A stretch of DNA of 64,000 nucleotides from Anaerolineales bacterium (GTDB taxonomy: Bacteria > Chloroflexota > Anaerolineae > Anaerolineales > RBG-16-64-43), in assembly GCA_016932475.1 (NCBI GenBank), contig JAFGCU010000026.1, forward strand, positions 1-64,000, given 5' to 3'. Both the position numbers and the translations under genes were made by a program. Shown piece by piece: positions 1 through 8,194 of the stretch. Position 1 is the first letter of the stretch, and every line of letters begins with the position of its first letter. A model generated the notes under the pieces. It saw only the letters and a list, made by a program, of their open reading frames with translations, did no database searches and was not told the origin of the DNA.

Positions 1-5
1 CGGAA

Positions 6-34
6 TTGACTTCCGGACGGTATTCTTCTATACT
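6..34 (+). promoter_or_regulatory. sigma70-type promoter
   Basis: TTGACT at 6-11 and TATACT at 29-34 are separated by 17 bases, a near-consensus housekeeping promoter. Transcription would start near 41 and run through a short leader ORF and a hairpin terminator before reaching the SWIM gene at 155. Confidence 0.65.
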
Positions 35-66
35 ATCCTTACCTTCTGAATCGGAGGAAAACCGCC

Positions 67-96
67 ATGAGCGGAGAGGATCGACAATTAAGGTAA
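67..96 (+). CDS. possible 9-residue leader peptide
   Basis: A tiny ORF (ATG at 67, TAA at 94-96) encodes MSGEDRQLR. A good ribosome binding site (GGAGG, about 53-57) lies at normal spacing, and the ORF falls between a strong promoter and a terminator. This is the layout of an attenuator leader peptide, but there is no run of one codon type that would point to a specific amino acid. It could also be the end of a short independent transcript. The call rests only on layout. Confidence 0.3.
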   Translation: MSGEDRQLR

Positions 97-105
97 ATCC
101 AAAAT

Positions 106-140
106 GGCACGGGGCCCTGCGCCCGCGTGCCTTTTTTTTT
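106..140 (+). terminator. intrinsic terminator in the leader of the SWIM gene
   Basis: Arms 106-115 and 121-131 pair (GGCACG with CGTGCC, GGGC with GCCC, one bulged G) around a five-base loop. Nine T residues follow at 132-140. The terminator lies between the promoter at 6-34 and the ribosome binding site at 143-149, so the downstream gene would be read only on readthrough or from another promoter. Confidence 0.75.
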
Positions 141-154
141 CCAAGGAGGCGCCT

Positions 155-397
155 ATGGACCACGGAATGATCGGAAAAATCGAGAAGGCCAAGCGTTACG
201 CGGAGGAACCCGACCGGTTCCATTTTGATCAATTCGCCCTCACATTCCGAGGCGATAATAACAACCATCAGGTCAGGTTCGAGCAGGGAAAATGGCAGTG
301 CGATTGCGAATTCTTCCATCTTCGCGGCGTCTGCTGCCATACAATGGCGCTCGAACGTATTCTGGATAAAATGCTGCCGGTTTCCTCGGCCGCATAG
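155..397 (+). CDS. small SWIM zinc-finger protein
   Basis: The 80-residue protein carries a SWIM-type zinc-binding signature near its C-terminus: CDC (CxC), a 10-residue spacer, then CCH (CxH). SWIM domains bind nucleic acid or protein partners and often occur in SNF2 helicases, MULE transposases or small stand-alone proteins like this one. The ATG at 155 is preferred over an upstream in-frame ATG at 104 because AAGGAGG lies just before it, and the longer version would be read through the terminator hairpin. No partner gene is adjacent, so the cellular role is unknown. Confidence 0.75.
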   Translation: MDHGMIGKIEKAKRYAEEPDRFHFDQFALTFRGDNNNHQVRFEQGKWQCDCEFFHLRGVCCHTMALERILDKMLPVSSAA

Positions 398-516
398 CAG
401 CCATCGCCGGACAACTTTCATTTTTCACCCTTACGCGGGCCGTGTTCCCGGCCGTTTCCGGGCAACCGCCCGCCCCCGTATATATCTCCCTGCACGCCCT
501 CCCTTCTTACTTAATA

Positions 517-525
517 TGCTAGAAT
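517..525 (+). promoter_or_regulatory. extended -10 promoter of the complex I-like operon
   Basis: TGCTAGAAT is an extended -10 element (TG, one base, TAGAAT). It predicts a start near 532, only about 12 bases before the ATG at 544. The same TATGCTAGAATTT string occurs before the CNNM gene on the other strand at 54.5 kb. Confidence 0.45.
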
Positions 526-543
526 TTCTCTTCAGGCGTATTA

Positions 544-2139
544 ATGATTGCCCTTATCGTCCTCTTCATTTTAACCATCGGCGCCCTGGCCACATATTTC
601 CTTCCGCCGCAGCGGCGCAACCTGCAGATCGCCGTTGCTCTGGTTCCGGCCGCGGCTTTGGCCGCGCTGTTCCTGCGTCTTCCTATTCCTGATTCCTTTT
701 CCATCTCCTGGTCACCGGCCGGCCTCTTCCCGGATCCTCTTGAATTCCGGGCTTCCGCTTCCTCCGTCTCCTTTGCCGTTTACTTCTGCTCCCTTTTGCT
801 TCTCATCGTGTGGACCCGCCTTCTCCGTCAAAGCCCCGGCCGAACGTCGCGCCTTGTAATTTACCTTTTAATTATGGCGGGGATTGCCGCCTGTTTTGCT
901 TCCACCCCTTTAGCGGTTATCATCGCCTGGTCTTTGATTGATTTATTGTCTTTTCTGGCGATGCTCTTTTTAAAGAGCCCTGTGGAAATCGGCACGGCTG
1001 GGATTTCCTCTTCGCTCTCGCATTCGATGGGAGTCCTTACCATTAATATGCTCGGTAATATCCTGGTTGTGTTCTCGTTGTTCGTGGGATCACCCGGGGC
1101 GGGATCGGATTGGGGCGTTCTTTGGGGGGTTGCGGATTACAGCTTCGCGGCAATCCTATTCCTTGCAGGGCTTCTCCTGCGCATGCTTCTGTCGCCGCTC
1201 CAGTTTGCTTTTTTACGGCCTCACACATCTTTCACCGGCACAGAAATGCTCTTGCGAATCGTCTCTCCCGCCGCATGCCTGTGCCTCCTGGCAAATATCT
1301 GGCCGTCTCAACCGGAAATCGCCTTCACGGGATGGAGCCATTCTTGGCCGATCATTCCCCTGGCGGTTGTCCTTCTGGCGGCCGGCTGGCATTGGTGTAT
1401 TTCGGCTTCGCCTCTTGGGCGGCGCGATGTTTATTTCCTCATTCTTCCGGGTTACGCGCTCCTTTCGTCGCTTGCCTTCCCTTTCACGCCCAGCTTGTTT
1501 GCGGCAGCCGGTGGCTTGCTCATCCTCGGCGGCGGCATCATCCTCGCCTACATCGGATTTCTTCCGCACCGGCGCTGGATGGCCGCCTTTCCGGTCCTAC
1601 TGGGAGTCTTCCTGTCCGGCGTTCCATTTTCCCCCGCTTCCATCTGGAGTTCGGCGGTCTATCCCGGGCTGCTTAATCCGTCCGGATTACCCGTTCTGGT
1701 TCCGCTTCTGCTCTGCCAAATATTCGTCGTGTGCGCTGTCTTCCGTCTGGCGTTCGATCCCGTGGACGCATTTCCGCCCAACGAACCGGTTTTCCTTTTT
1801 GTATTTTCCGCGGGTATGATCGCCGCTTTATTCGGACTGCTGTATCCAGCATGGAACGGTATTGTTTCGGCCGGTTCCATTGTTTTTCCGCTGCTGGTGC
1901 TCGGCGGCGGCATATGGATGGTGTTCTTCGTCCGGCGGGTTCACCGCACCGGCGCAACCCTGTTTTTTCGCCTGGAAAAGATATTCCGGTTTGATTGGCT
2001 GCAACGGTCGGTCGATTTTACATTTCAGAAAGCGTCGATCCTGGTCTCTGGAATGGAAGCATTCCTAAGCGGCGAGGGGGCCATGCTGTGGTCTTTGGGA
2101 ATAGCCTTGCTGCTGTATCTGGTATTCCGGGGAGGTTAG
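544..2139 (+). CDS. NuoL/M-like membrane subunit, divergent
   Basis: The 531-residue protein is hydrophobic throughout, with roughly 14 predicted membrane segments, as in the antiporter-like subunits of complex I, Mrp antiporters and group 4 hydrogenases. The segment around LLRMLLSPLQFAFLRPHTS sits where the family normally has a Lys followed by PFHxWLPDA, but the Lys and the signature are lost. The usual Glu of transmembrane helix 5 also appears absent (AWSLIDLL). Proton pumping is therefore uncertain. It is the first gene of a tight three-gene operon with a HyfE-like and a second NuoN-like gene. No soluble NADH- or hydrogenase-type subunit is nearby. Confidence 0.6.
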   Translation: MIALIVLFILTIGALATYFLPPQRRNLQIAVALVPAAALAALFLRLPIPDSFSISWSPAGLFPDPLEFRASASSVSFAVYFCSLLLLIVWTRLLRQSPGRTSRLVIYLLIMAGIAACFASTPLAVIIAWSLIDLLSFLAMLFLKSPVEIGTAGISSSLSHSMGVLTINMLGNILVVFSLFVGSPGAGSDWGVLWGVADYSFAAILFLAGLLLRMLLSPLQFAFLRPHTSFTGTEMLLRIVSPAACLCLLANIWPSQPEIAFTGWSHSWPIIPLAVVLLAAGWHWCISASPLGRRDVYFLILPGYALLSSLAFPFTPSLFAAAGGLLILGGGIILAYIGFLPHRRWMAAFPVLLGVFLSGVPFSPASIWSSAVYPGLLNPSGLPVLVPLLLCQIFVVCAVFRLAFDPVDAFPPNEPVFLFVFSAGMIAALFGLLYPAWNGIVSAGSIVFPLLVLGGGIWMVFFVRRVHRTGATLFFRLEKIFRFDWLQRSVDFTFQKASILVSGMEAFLSGEGAMLWSLGIALLLYLVFRGG

Positions 2140-2140
2140 G

Positions 2141-2749
2141 GTGCCATCCGGATTTTTCCTCATCGGATACTTCTGTCTGTTGGGCGGCACATCGCTCCTG
2201 ATTGTTTTTCGATCCTGGAATCGCAGCCTGTCGGCGCTTGCGCTTCAATCCATCGGGCTTGGTTTGGTGTCGTTCCAGATTACGCCTCCGCCGGTCGCGG
2301 TGGCGAAAACCACCGTCGGATTATTTGCCGTGGCGCTTCTCGCGCTCACTCTTTCCCGTGAAAAACAGGCCGCCGGCGACGAGGAGAATCCTCCCGTTCA
2401 GGCGCTGTTCCGAGTCTCGTTGCTGCTGTTCCTTTTTTCCTCCATCGTTGCCCTGTTTCCCCAGCTTACCGGTGTTTTTCGCGAGCCTCCGGCTGGCATT
2501 TCGTTTGCCGCTCTCTGCCTCATCTGCTCCGGTCTGCTCAACCTTGGGCTGGCGGAGCATCCGTTGCGCTCGGCGGCCAGCCTGCTAACCATCCTGCAGG
2601 GTTTTGAACTCGGGTATTTATGGATTGAGCAATCGCTGCTGGTGCTTGCGCTTCTGGCCGTAACGGATCTGGCGATGGTTTTGGTCATGATCATTCTTTA
2701 CTCCCATGCCGCTCCGGAAGCCCCTGCGGAAAGCCGGGTTGCCTCATGA
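2141..2749 (+). CDS. HyfE/NuoK-like small membrane subunit
   Basis: The 202-residue integral membrane protein has about six hydrophobic helices. Its size and layout resemble HyfE, the NuoK-like subunit of hydrogenase 4 and related complexes, including the LLTILQGFELGYLW stretch near the end. GTG is the apparent start, one base after the upstream stop, which implies translational coupling. The next gene overlaps its stop by four bases (ATGA). Placement between two antiporter-like genes is typical for this subunit type. The assignment is by architecture and context, not by a diagnostic residue. Confidence 0.5.
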   Translation: MPSGFFLIGYFCLLGGTSLLIVFRSWNRSLSALALQSIGLGLVSFQITPPPVAVAKTTVGLFAVALLALTLSREKQAAGDEENPPVQALFRVSLLLFLFSSIVALFPQLTGVFREPPAGISFAALCLICSGLLNLGLAEHPLRSAASLLTILQGFELGYLWIEQSLLVLALLAVTDLAMVLVMIILYSHAAPEAPAESRVAS

Positions 2750-4173
2750 ACGCACCCGCCTTGTATCTCGCGCTGCCGATTGCGGCCGCCCTAAGTGTCT
2801 ATTTTCTTTTTCCGTTTCGCCCGCGCTTGGCGATCTTCATTTCCACCGTTCTGGCCGCCGGAATGGCGTGGTTTGCTTCCGTGCTTCCGTTCGACGCCCC
2901 CATTACCGTGCTCGGCCATCCGATTCCCATATCCGGGTCGTTATCGCTGTTGGGCCGCCAATTCATTTTCGCTCCGAGTCAGCGATCCGCCGTTCTTTTT
3001 CTGTTTATCGGTGGAGCGGCTTTGTTCGGCGGAAGCCTTGCCACTCCCCGGAACCGGCTTTTGCTACCGGTCGGGTGGGTCGTTCTGAGTTTGTTTTCCG
3101 CCTCCCTTTTTGTACAGCCCTTTTTGTATGCGGCGTTCTTCCTTTTCCTGTCCGTGCTATTCCTCTCCCTTCTCCTTTCCGATTCCACGCATCCCGTCCC
3201 GCGCGGCGCCGTGCGTTGGATATCCTACTCCGCGCTGGGGATGCTGTTCCTGCTCCTGGCAGGATCCGAGCTTTCGACTCTTAACAACCTGCCGAAGGAT
3301 CCCGGGGATCTGCAATTGCTCCTGGTCCAACTCTGCCTGGGTTTTGGCCTGTTGATTTCTTTTCCCCCGTTCCACTTTTGGCTTCCGGATGTCGTCGATG
3401 ATTCTTCTCCCTACAGCGTCTCTTTCATCCTCTCCCTCTACATCGGCTCGGTAATTTTCCTTCTGCTGCGCTTCCTCGACGGGTTTTCCTGGCTTAGGAT
3501 GTCGCCTGATGTCTATCTGGCGCTCCAGGCCGGGGGAGTGGGGATGTGTCTGGTGGGCGGCGGCTTTTCTGTGTTTCAAAATCGCCTTGGCCGCTCGGTC
3601 GGTTATCTCTCGCTGTGCAACCTTGGCGCTCTGCTGCTAAGCCTGTCCATTCCCGGTCCAGCCGGAGCTCAAATGGCGATGGTGATATTGGCCGCCCGCG
3701 GGTTTTCCCTCCTGGTTTGGGGCGTGTCGTTTCATGCGTTGCGCCCGACCCATTCTGGCGACCGCCTGGAAGACCTGCGCGGCGTGGCCTCCACCCGGCC
3801 GCTCGCTTTTTCGGCGGCACTTCTTTCCGGATTATCCCTGGTCGGCGCGCCGGGTCTGATCTCTTTTCCTCCGCTGTGGGCGTTGCTCAGGGAATTGGCC
3901 GGCGCTTCAGCCTCCGGCGCCTTGGGGCTCCTGCTTCCGCTCTCATTATTGCTCTCGCTCGCGGCCGGTGTCCTTTCCGTTTTCCGGTTTGCGCGCCCGA
4001 TGCTGACTTTTGCGGTATCGCTTCCTCTTTCTGTGGAGAAAAGCCGTTCTTTGCGCGCTTTTCTGCTGGCGTCGCTTTTCCTTCTTGTCTTCCTCGGGAT
4101 TTTTCCACAGATTTATTTACCTCTGATGGCAAATTCGGCGAACGCGTTTGTAAATATTATGGGTACCAATTAA
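2746..4173 (+). CDS. NuoN/HyfF-like proton-translocating-type membrane subunit
   Basis: The 475-residue polytopic protein retains the family hallmark PPFHFWLPDVV at about residues 206-216. The position normally held by the channel Lys just upstream reads LLISF, so the key charged residue seems to be missing here too. The start overlaps the stop of the preceding gene. It is the last gene before the origin region and ends at 4173. Together the three genes look like the membrane arm of a complex I or Mrp-type module without catalytic subunits. They could form a separate ion-translocation module or act with a complex encoded elsewhere. Confidence 0.6.
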   Translation: MNAPALYLALPIAAALSVYFLFPFRPRLAIFISTVLAAGMAWFASVLPFDAPITVLGHPIPISGSLSLLGRQFIFAPSQRSAVLFLFIGGAALFGGSLATPRNRLLLPVGWVVLSLFSASLFVQPFLYAAFFLFLSVLFLSLLLSDSTHPVPRGAVRWISYSALGMLFLLLAGSELSTLNNLPKDPGDLQLLLVQLCLGFGLLISFPPFHFWLPDVVDDSSPYSVSFILSLYIGSVIFLLLRFLDGFSWLRMSPDVYLALQAGGVGMCLVGGGFSVFQNRLGRSVGYLSLCNLGALLLSLSIPGPAGAQMAMVILAARGFSLLVWGVSFHALRPTHSGDRLEDLRGVASTRPLAFSAALLSGLSLVGAPGLISFPPLWALLRELAGASASGALGLLLPLSLLLSLAAGVLSVFRFARPMLTFAVSLPLSVEKSRSLRAFLLASLFLLVFLGIFPQIYLPLMANSANAFVNIMGTN

Positions 4174-4568
4174 CCTTGTTGATAATAGGATTAATTAAAA
4201 AGTAGCAGTAGTAGGCCCTGTGTAAAACTAAAAAAGACGGAAACCTCAGGCGTATTCAATTGATTTCAACATTGCGAAACGGGATGTCTTGTGGATACGA
4301 AAACCGACAGAAACAACCTAAATCCCGCAAGAACGCATGTTCGTATGGAAATCAGCCGGATTCCTAATAAAACACCCCAAACGCATTTCTCCTCTCCCCA
4401 GAAAGGTCGGCTTATCCACAGATTAGTGGCGCTTATCCACATTTTGGGGTCCACAAGTCGCCCACAACATCTTAATAAAGCCCGGTTTTTAGGATCGACA
4501 AACGCGCGCAAGAACGTTTGTTTTTCGGCGGTATTCATCGGATATCAACAAGGAACGATGTACGGGTA
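4174..4568. other. probable replication origin (oriC)
   Basis: This 395-base gap lies beside the 3' end of dnaA. It begins AT-rich (4171-4202), continues with the triplets TAG CAG TAG TAG at 4203-4214, a GGCCC cluster at 4214-4218 and a degenerate DnaA box TGTGTAAAA at 4219-4227. Further boxes are TGTGGATAC at 4290-4298 and two exact TTATCCACA boxes at 4412-4420 and 4433-4441. The order AT-rich, trio, GC cluster, box matches the basal unwinding system described for bacterial origins. No protein-coding gene is convincing here. Confidence 0.65.
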
Positions 4569-4570
4569 AG

Positions 4571-4613
4571 AAAAAGGATCGTCGAGCCGTTAGGGCTTTC
4601 GACGATCCTTTTT
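4571..4613 (-). terminator. dnaA terminator
   Basis: A perfect 15-base stem (4571-4585 with 4599-4613) carries A residues at one end and T residues at the other, so it can work in both directions. It lies 15 bases past the dnaA stop codon and separates dnaA from the origin boxes. Confidence 0.8.
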
Positions 4614-4628
4614 CTGGAACGATCCGGT

Positions 4629-5993
4629 TCAGTTATGGGTCGGCTGATACAGCTGCTGGCGGATAGACATGATTTGCCGGCGGAGATTATCGTCCTGTTC
4701 CATGAGGTCGTTGATCTTGTCGCAGCCATACATGATGGTTGTATGATCCCGGCCGCCCATGGCATTGCCGATTTCCGGCAGGGAGGCGTTGGTTTCTTCG
4801 CGGATCAGGTACATGGCCACCTGCCGCGGGAGGACGATGTCCTTCGAGCGTTCCCGGCCGAGCAGTTTCTCCCGTTCGACGCCAAATTGCCCCGCAACGG
4901 CATCGATGATCGTTGCGGGGGCAATCCGCCGGTTTTTCGGCAGCATGTCTGTCAGGGCCGATTCTACGAGTTCCGGGCCGATGGGTACGCCGCTCAGGTC
5001 GGACAGGGCCAGAACGCGGATCAGTGCGCCTTCCAACTCGCGGATATTGCTTTGCACCCTGCGGGCGATGCTTTCCAAAAGTTCGGGCGGCATGGTCCTG
5101 CCGGCGCGCTCCGCCTTGGAGCGCAAAATGGCCATGCGCGTCTCGATATCGGGAGGCTGGATGTCGGCGGTCAATCCCCATTCGAACCGCGAACGCAACC
5201 GCTCCTCGAGGGTGACCATCGCTTTGGGCGGCCGGTCCGAAGAAAGCACCAGCTGTCGGTTCTGCCCGTGCAGGGCATTGAATGTGTGAAAAAATTCTTC
5301 CTGGGTGGATTCCTTGCCGGCGATGAACTGCACATCGTCGATCAGAAGGACATCGATCCGGCGGTATTTATCCCGAAACGCCTCGGTGGTGTGCGACCGG
5401 ATCGAATTAATCAGATCGTTCGTAAAATCCTCGGAGGTGACATAGAGGACCATCAAGCCGTGGTCGATGCAGGAATTGCCGATGGCGTGCAGAAGGTGGG
5501 TCTTTCCCAACCCGACTCCTCCGTAGAGGAAAAGCGGATTGTAGGCCTGCGCCGGATTGTCGGCCACCGCCAGGCTGGCGGCATGCGCCAGGCGGTTGCT
5601 GTTTCCGACGACGAAGGAGGAAAACGTGTACCGGGGATTTAAATTGTTGCCGGTCGGCCGGATCGGCAGCGCGACGACCGCCCCTTCCCCCGCGGCGGGC
5701 GGGATCAGCTCTTCTTCATCCGCCGCTTCCATTTCATCGGGGAGGTCGGATTTACCGACTTCAAATTTCACCTCGACTGATTGCCCCCAAATTCCAGTGA
5801 GTATCTTGCGCGCCAGGCCGGTCAGCCGGTCTTCCAGCCAGTCGCGTGCATATCCGTTGGCGACGCCGACTGTGAATATGCCGCCGTCATAAGAAAGGAA
5901 CCGCGAATCTCGGACCCACGTATCGAACGTGGCCTTGTTCATTTCCAGCTGGAACTGCCCGAGTGCAGCCTGCCAAGCTTGTTCTGGATTCAT
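4629..5993 (-). CDS. dnaA: chromosomal replication initiator DnaA
   Basis: This is a 454-residue DnaA of normal length. The N-terminal domain I starts MNPEQAWQAALGQFQLEM, followed by a short linker. The AAA+ core has Walker A GGVGLGKTH near residue 160 and Walker B VLLIDDVQF. Domain IV carries the DnaA signature GGRDHTTIMYGCDKI, which binds DnaA boxes. The protein binds the origin and loads the helicase. The gene runs away from gatC, and its 3' end faces the boxes at 4.2-4.4 kb. dnaN is not adjacent but lies 12 kb away, an uncommon arrangement. An upstream promoter with nearby DnaA-box-like sites suggests autoregulation. Confidence 0.97.
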   Translation of the reverse strand: MNPEQAWQAALGQFQLEMNKATFDTWVRDSRFLSYDGGIFTVGVANGYARDWLEDRLTGLARKILTGIWGQSVEVKFEVGKSDLPDEMEAADEEELIPPAAGEGAVVALPIRPTGNNLNPRYTFSSFVVGNSNRLAHAASLAVADNPAQAYNPLFLYGGVGLGKTHLLHAIGNSCIDHGLMVLYVTSEDFTNDLINSIRSHTTEAFRDKYRRIDVLLIDDVQFIAGKESTQEEFFHTFNALHGQNRQLVLSSDRPPKAMVTLEERLRSRFEWGLTADIQPPDIETRMAILRSKAERAGRTMPPELLESIARRVQSNIRELEGALIRVLALSDLSGVPIGPELVESALTDMLPKNRRIAPATIIDAVAGQFGVEREKLLGRERSKDIVLPRQVAMYLIREETNASLPEIGNAMGGRDHTTIMYGCDKINDLMEQDDNLRRQIMSIRQQLYQPTHN

Positions 5994-6404
5994 TTGATCA
6001 GGCTCCGTCGTCGCCAGAATTCTTTTTTAATTTTTTATGTTGAAAAAGTGGTGCGGTTGATCGGTGGTAACGATCGTTCTGGATTCTAGCAGACTTATCC
6101 GCCGCTGACAACGATAAGCACGGTGGAAAACCGGTTTCCACAAACCTTTAAGGTTGTATTCCCTTAAACCGATGCCGCAGCAAGAGTACTAATGTATGGC
6201 AGTCTCCCTCCGATTTACACTGTTACGGATACAGGAAAACATGATTTTCTTGGGGAAATCGACGAATCCGGAATAAATCGCGGATCGCCCCGGTCGATAT
6301 TAAAGAATTCGTTGAGGAGAATCCATTTTTCACCGGGAAAAAACTGAGTTATCCCTCATTCTCCACAAGCCATATGGAACAAACGGCCAAAAGAAGTCGG
6401 TGCG
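5994..6404. other. dnaA-gatC intergenic region with DnaA-box-like sites
   Basis: The 424-base gap between the divergent genes dnaA and gatC holds the dnaA promoter. It also has a one-mismatch DnaA box TTTCCACAA at 6135-6143 and looser TTATCC and CTCCACAAG matches near 6094, 6350 and 6361. It may be a second origin sub-region or a DnaA autoregulatory site. No gene is seen. Confidence 0.4.
6083..6111 (-). promoter_or_regulatory. dnaA promoter
   Basis: On the minus strand TTGTCA (6106-6111) and TAGAAT (6083-6088, with an extended TGC) are spaced by 17 bases. The leader is about 80-85 bases. GATAAG/CTTATC arms at 6113-6118 and 6093-6098 flank the -35 box and resemble half DnaA boxes. Confidence 0.65.
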
Positions 6405-6410
6405 GTATAA
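6405..6410 (+). promoter_or_regulatory. gatC -10 element, leaderless
   Basis: A perfect TATAAT sits seven bases before the gatC ATG at 6418, so transcription would begin at or next to the start codon. No clear -35 box is visible. Confidence 0.5.
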
Positions 6411-6417
6411 TCCCGCC

Positions 6418-6705
6418 ATGTCACTGACCAAAGAAGAAGTCGAACACATCGCGTCGCTGGCCCATCTCCAGCTGGGGGAGCAGGAATTGGAGAAGTACCG
6501 TCGGCAATTAACCGATATTCTGGATTATGCCGACCGGTTGCGCCGGGTGGACACCTCGGCAATCTCCCCCACTACCACCGTGCTTCCCCTGCGATCGGTT
6601 TTGCGGACGGATGAAATTAGGGAATCCCTGGCCCGGGACGATGTACTTGCCAATGCGCCTGAACGAGACAGGCAAATGTTCCGGATCCCGCCGGTGTTTG
6701 AATAG
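6418..6705 (+). CDS. gatC: Asp-tRNA(Asn)/Glu-tRNA(Gln) amidotransferase subunit C
   Basis: The 95-residue protein matches GatC in length and pattern: MSLTKEEVEHIASLAHL at the start, then DILDYADRLRRVDT and a conserved C-terminal proline-rich tail. GatC wraps around GatA and stabilises the GatCAB complex, which amidates misacylated Glu-tRNA(Gln) or Asp-tRNA(Asn). It sits 13 bases before gatA. The start is set at 6418; an in-frame upstream ATG at 6400 would precede the predicted transcription start. Confidence 0.93.
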   Translation: MSLTKEEVEHIASLAHLQLGEQELEKYRRQLTDILDYADRLRRVDTSAISPTTTVLPLRSVLRTDEIRESLARDDVLANAPERDRQMFRIPPVFE

Positions 6706-6718
6706 ACGGACGGTCCAA

Positions 6719-8194
6719 ATGGATCCGCTTGAACTCACCCTATGCGAATCGGCGGAGGCTCTCCGCGCCGGAACCCTTAGCAGCGCCGCGCTGGTCGAAG
6801 CCTACCGGAACAGAGCGGAGCAGCTGAACCCAAAAATCCACGCCTACCTCAACATAGCCGGCGAGGATGTGATTCGCGCCGCTCGCGACGCGGACGAATC
6901 CTGGTCTGCGTTTCGCCGCGGCGGCGATGCGCCCGGCCCGCTGACCGGTATTCCCGTCGCGGTCAAGGATGTCTTGTGCGTAAAAGGGTATCCGTGCACG
7001 TGCGGCTCGCGGATTCTGGAAAATTTCAAACCACCGTATACCGCCACAGCGGTGGAGCGGCTGCAATCCGCCGGAGCGCTGATTCTTGGAAAAACCAACA
7101 CCGATGAATTCGCAATGGGGTCTTCCACGGAGAATTCCGCGTTCGGCATGACACACAATCCGTGGGATGCCGAACGCGTGCCCGGCGGATCGAGCGGGGG
7201 CAGCGCCGCCTCCATTGCGGCCCGGATGGCTCCCATCGCGCTCGGAACCGACACGGGCGGCAGCATCCGCCAGCCGGCGGCGTATTGCGGGGTGGTAGGG
7301 CTAAAACCCTCCTACGGCAGGGTTTCCCGCTATGGATTAATCGCCTTCGGCTCCTCGCTGGATTGCGTGGGGGTTCTGGCGCGGACCGTCGAAGACGCCG
7401 CCTTCCTTATGGAAATCATGGCCGGGTACGACCCGATGGATTCCACATCCATGCCGGAGAAAACCCCCGCCTACCGGAAAACACTGAGCGGGGAACCGGA
7501 CTTGCGCGGGATCCGGATCGGCATCCCGAAGGAATATTTCTCCGCGGGAATTCAACCCGATGTGGACCGGTTGGTGCGGGAGGCGATCGGGGTGCTGGGG
7601 TCCCTGGGCGCGGAAACGAAGGAGATCTCGCTTCCCAACACGGAATTCGCGTTGCCGGTGTACTACATCGTGGCTCCGGCGGAAGCATCGGCCAACCTGG
7701 CCCGCTACGACGGGGTGCGTTTCGGTCTGCGGCGCGAGGGACAGACTCTGCGGGAATTGTATGACGGCACCCGCGGCGCAGGCTTCGGGCCCGAGGTCAA
7801 GCGGCGGATCATGCTCGGGACGTACGCGCTTTCCGCCGGATATTACGATGCGTACTACGGGCAGGCGCAAAAAGTACGCACCCTGATTAAAGCCGATTTC
7901 GAAAATGCATTCCGATCCGTGGATATCATCGCCTCGCCGGTCACACCTTCGACGGCATTCCGCGCCGGCGAGAAGGTCGACAACCCGCTCGCCATGTATA
8001 TGGAGGACCTGCTCACGCTGCCGGCCAGCCTGGCGGGGGTCCCGGGAATTTCCCTGCCGTGCGGACGCGATTCCCAGGGTCTGCCCGTCGGCCTGCAGCT
8101 CAGCGGTCCATTCCTGGGGGAAGAAACCCTCTTGCGCGTGAGCTGGTCTTTTCAGAAGGTCACCCGGTGGCACAAGGAGGCGCCCAGCCCATGA
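6719..8194 (+). CDS. gatA: Asp/Glu-tRNA amidotransferase subunit A
   Basis: The 491-residue amidase-signature protein is of usual GatA length. The catalytic Lys lies in IPVAVKDVL (about residue 80). The signature GGSSGGSAASIAA follows, with the cis-Ser and the nucleophile Ser in GTDTGGSIRQPAA. It hydrolyses glutamine to supply ammonia for the GatB reaction. The ATG at 6719 gives a family-typical N-terminus, whereas the in-frame extension upstream would run through gatC. Its stop overlaps the ATG of the next gene by four bases (ATGA), so the genes are co-translated. Confidence 0.96.
   Translation: MDPLELTLCESAEALRAGTLSSAALVEAYRNRAEQLNPKIHAYLNIAGEDVIRAARDADESWSAFRRGGDAPGPLTGIPVAVKDVLCVKGYPCTCGSRILENFKPPYTATAVERLQSAGALILGKTNTDEFAMGSSTENSAFGMTHNPWDAERVPGGSSGGSAASIAARMAPIALGTDTGGSIRQPAAYCGVVGLKPSYGRVSRYGLIAFGSSLDCVGVLARTVEDAAFLMEIMAGYDPMDSTSMPEKTPAYRKTLSGEPDLRGIRIGIPKEYFSAGIQPDVDRLVREAIGVLGSLGAETKEISLPNTEFALPVYYIVAPAEASANLARYDGVRFGLRREGQTLRELYDGTRGAGFGPEVKRRIMLGTYALSAGYYDAYYGQAQKVRTLIKADFENAFRSVDIIASPVTPSTAFRAGEKVDNPLAMYMEDLLTLPASLAGVPGISLPCGRDSQGLPVGLQLSGPFLGEETLLRVSWSFQKVTRWHKEAPSP

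Noticed and set aside
4518..5642. Open frame of 374 codons opposite dnaA
   Set aside because: It overlaps dnaA and its terminator and has no motif or ribosome site.
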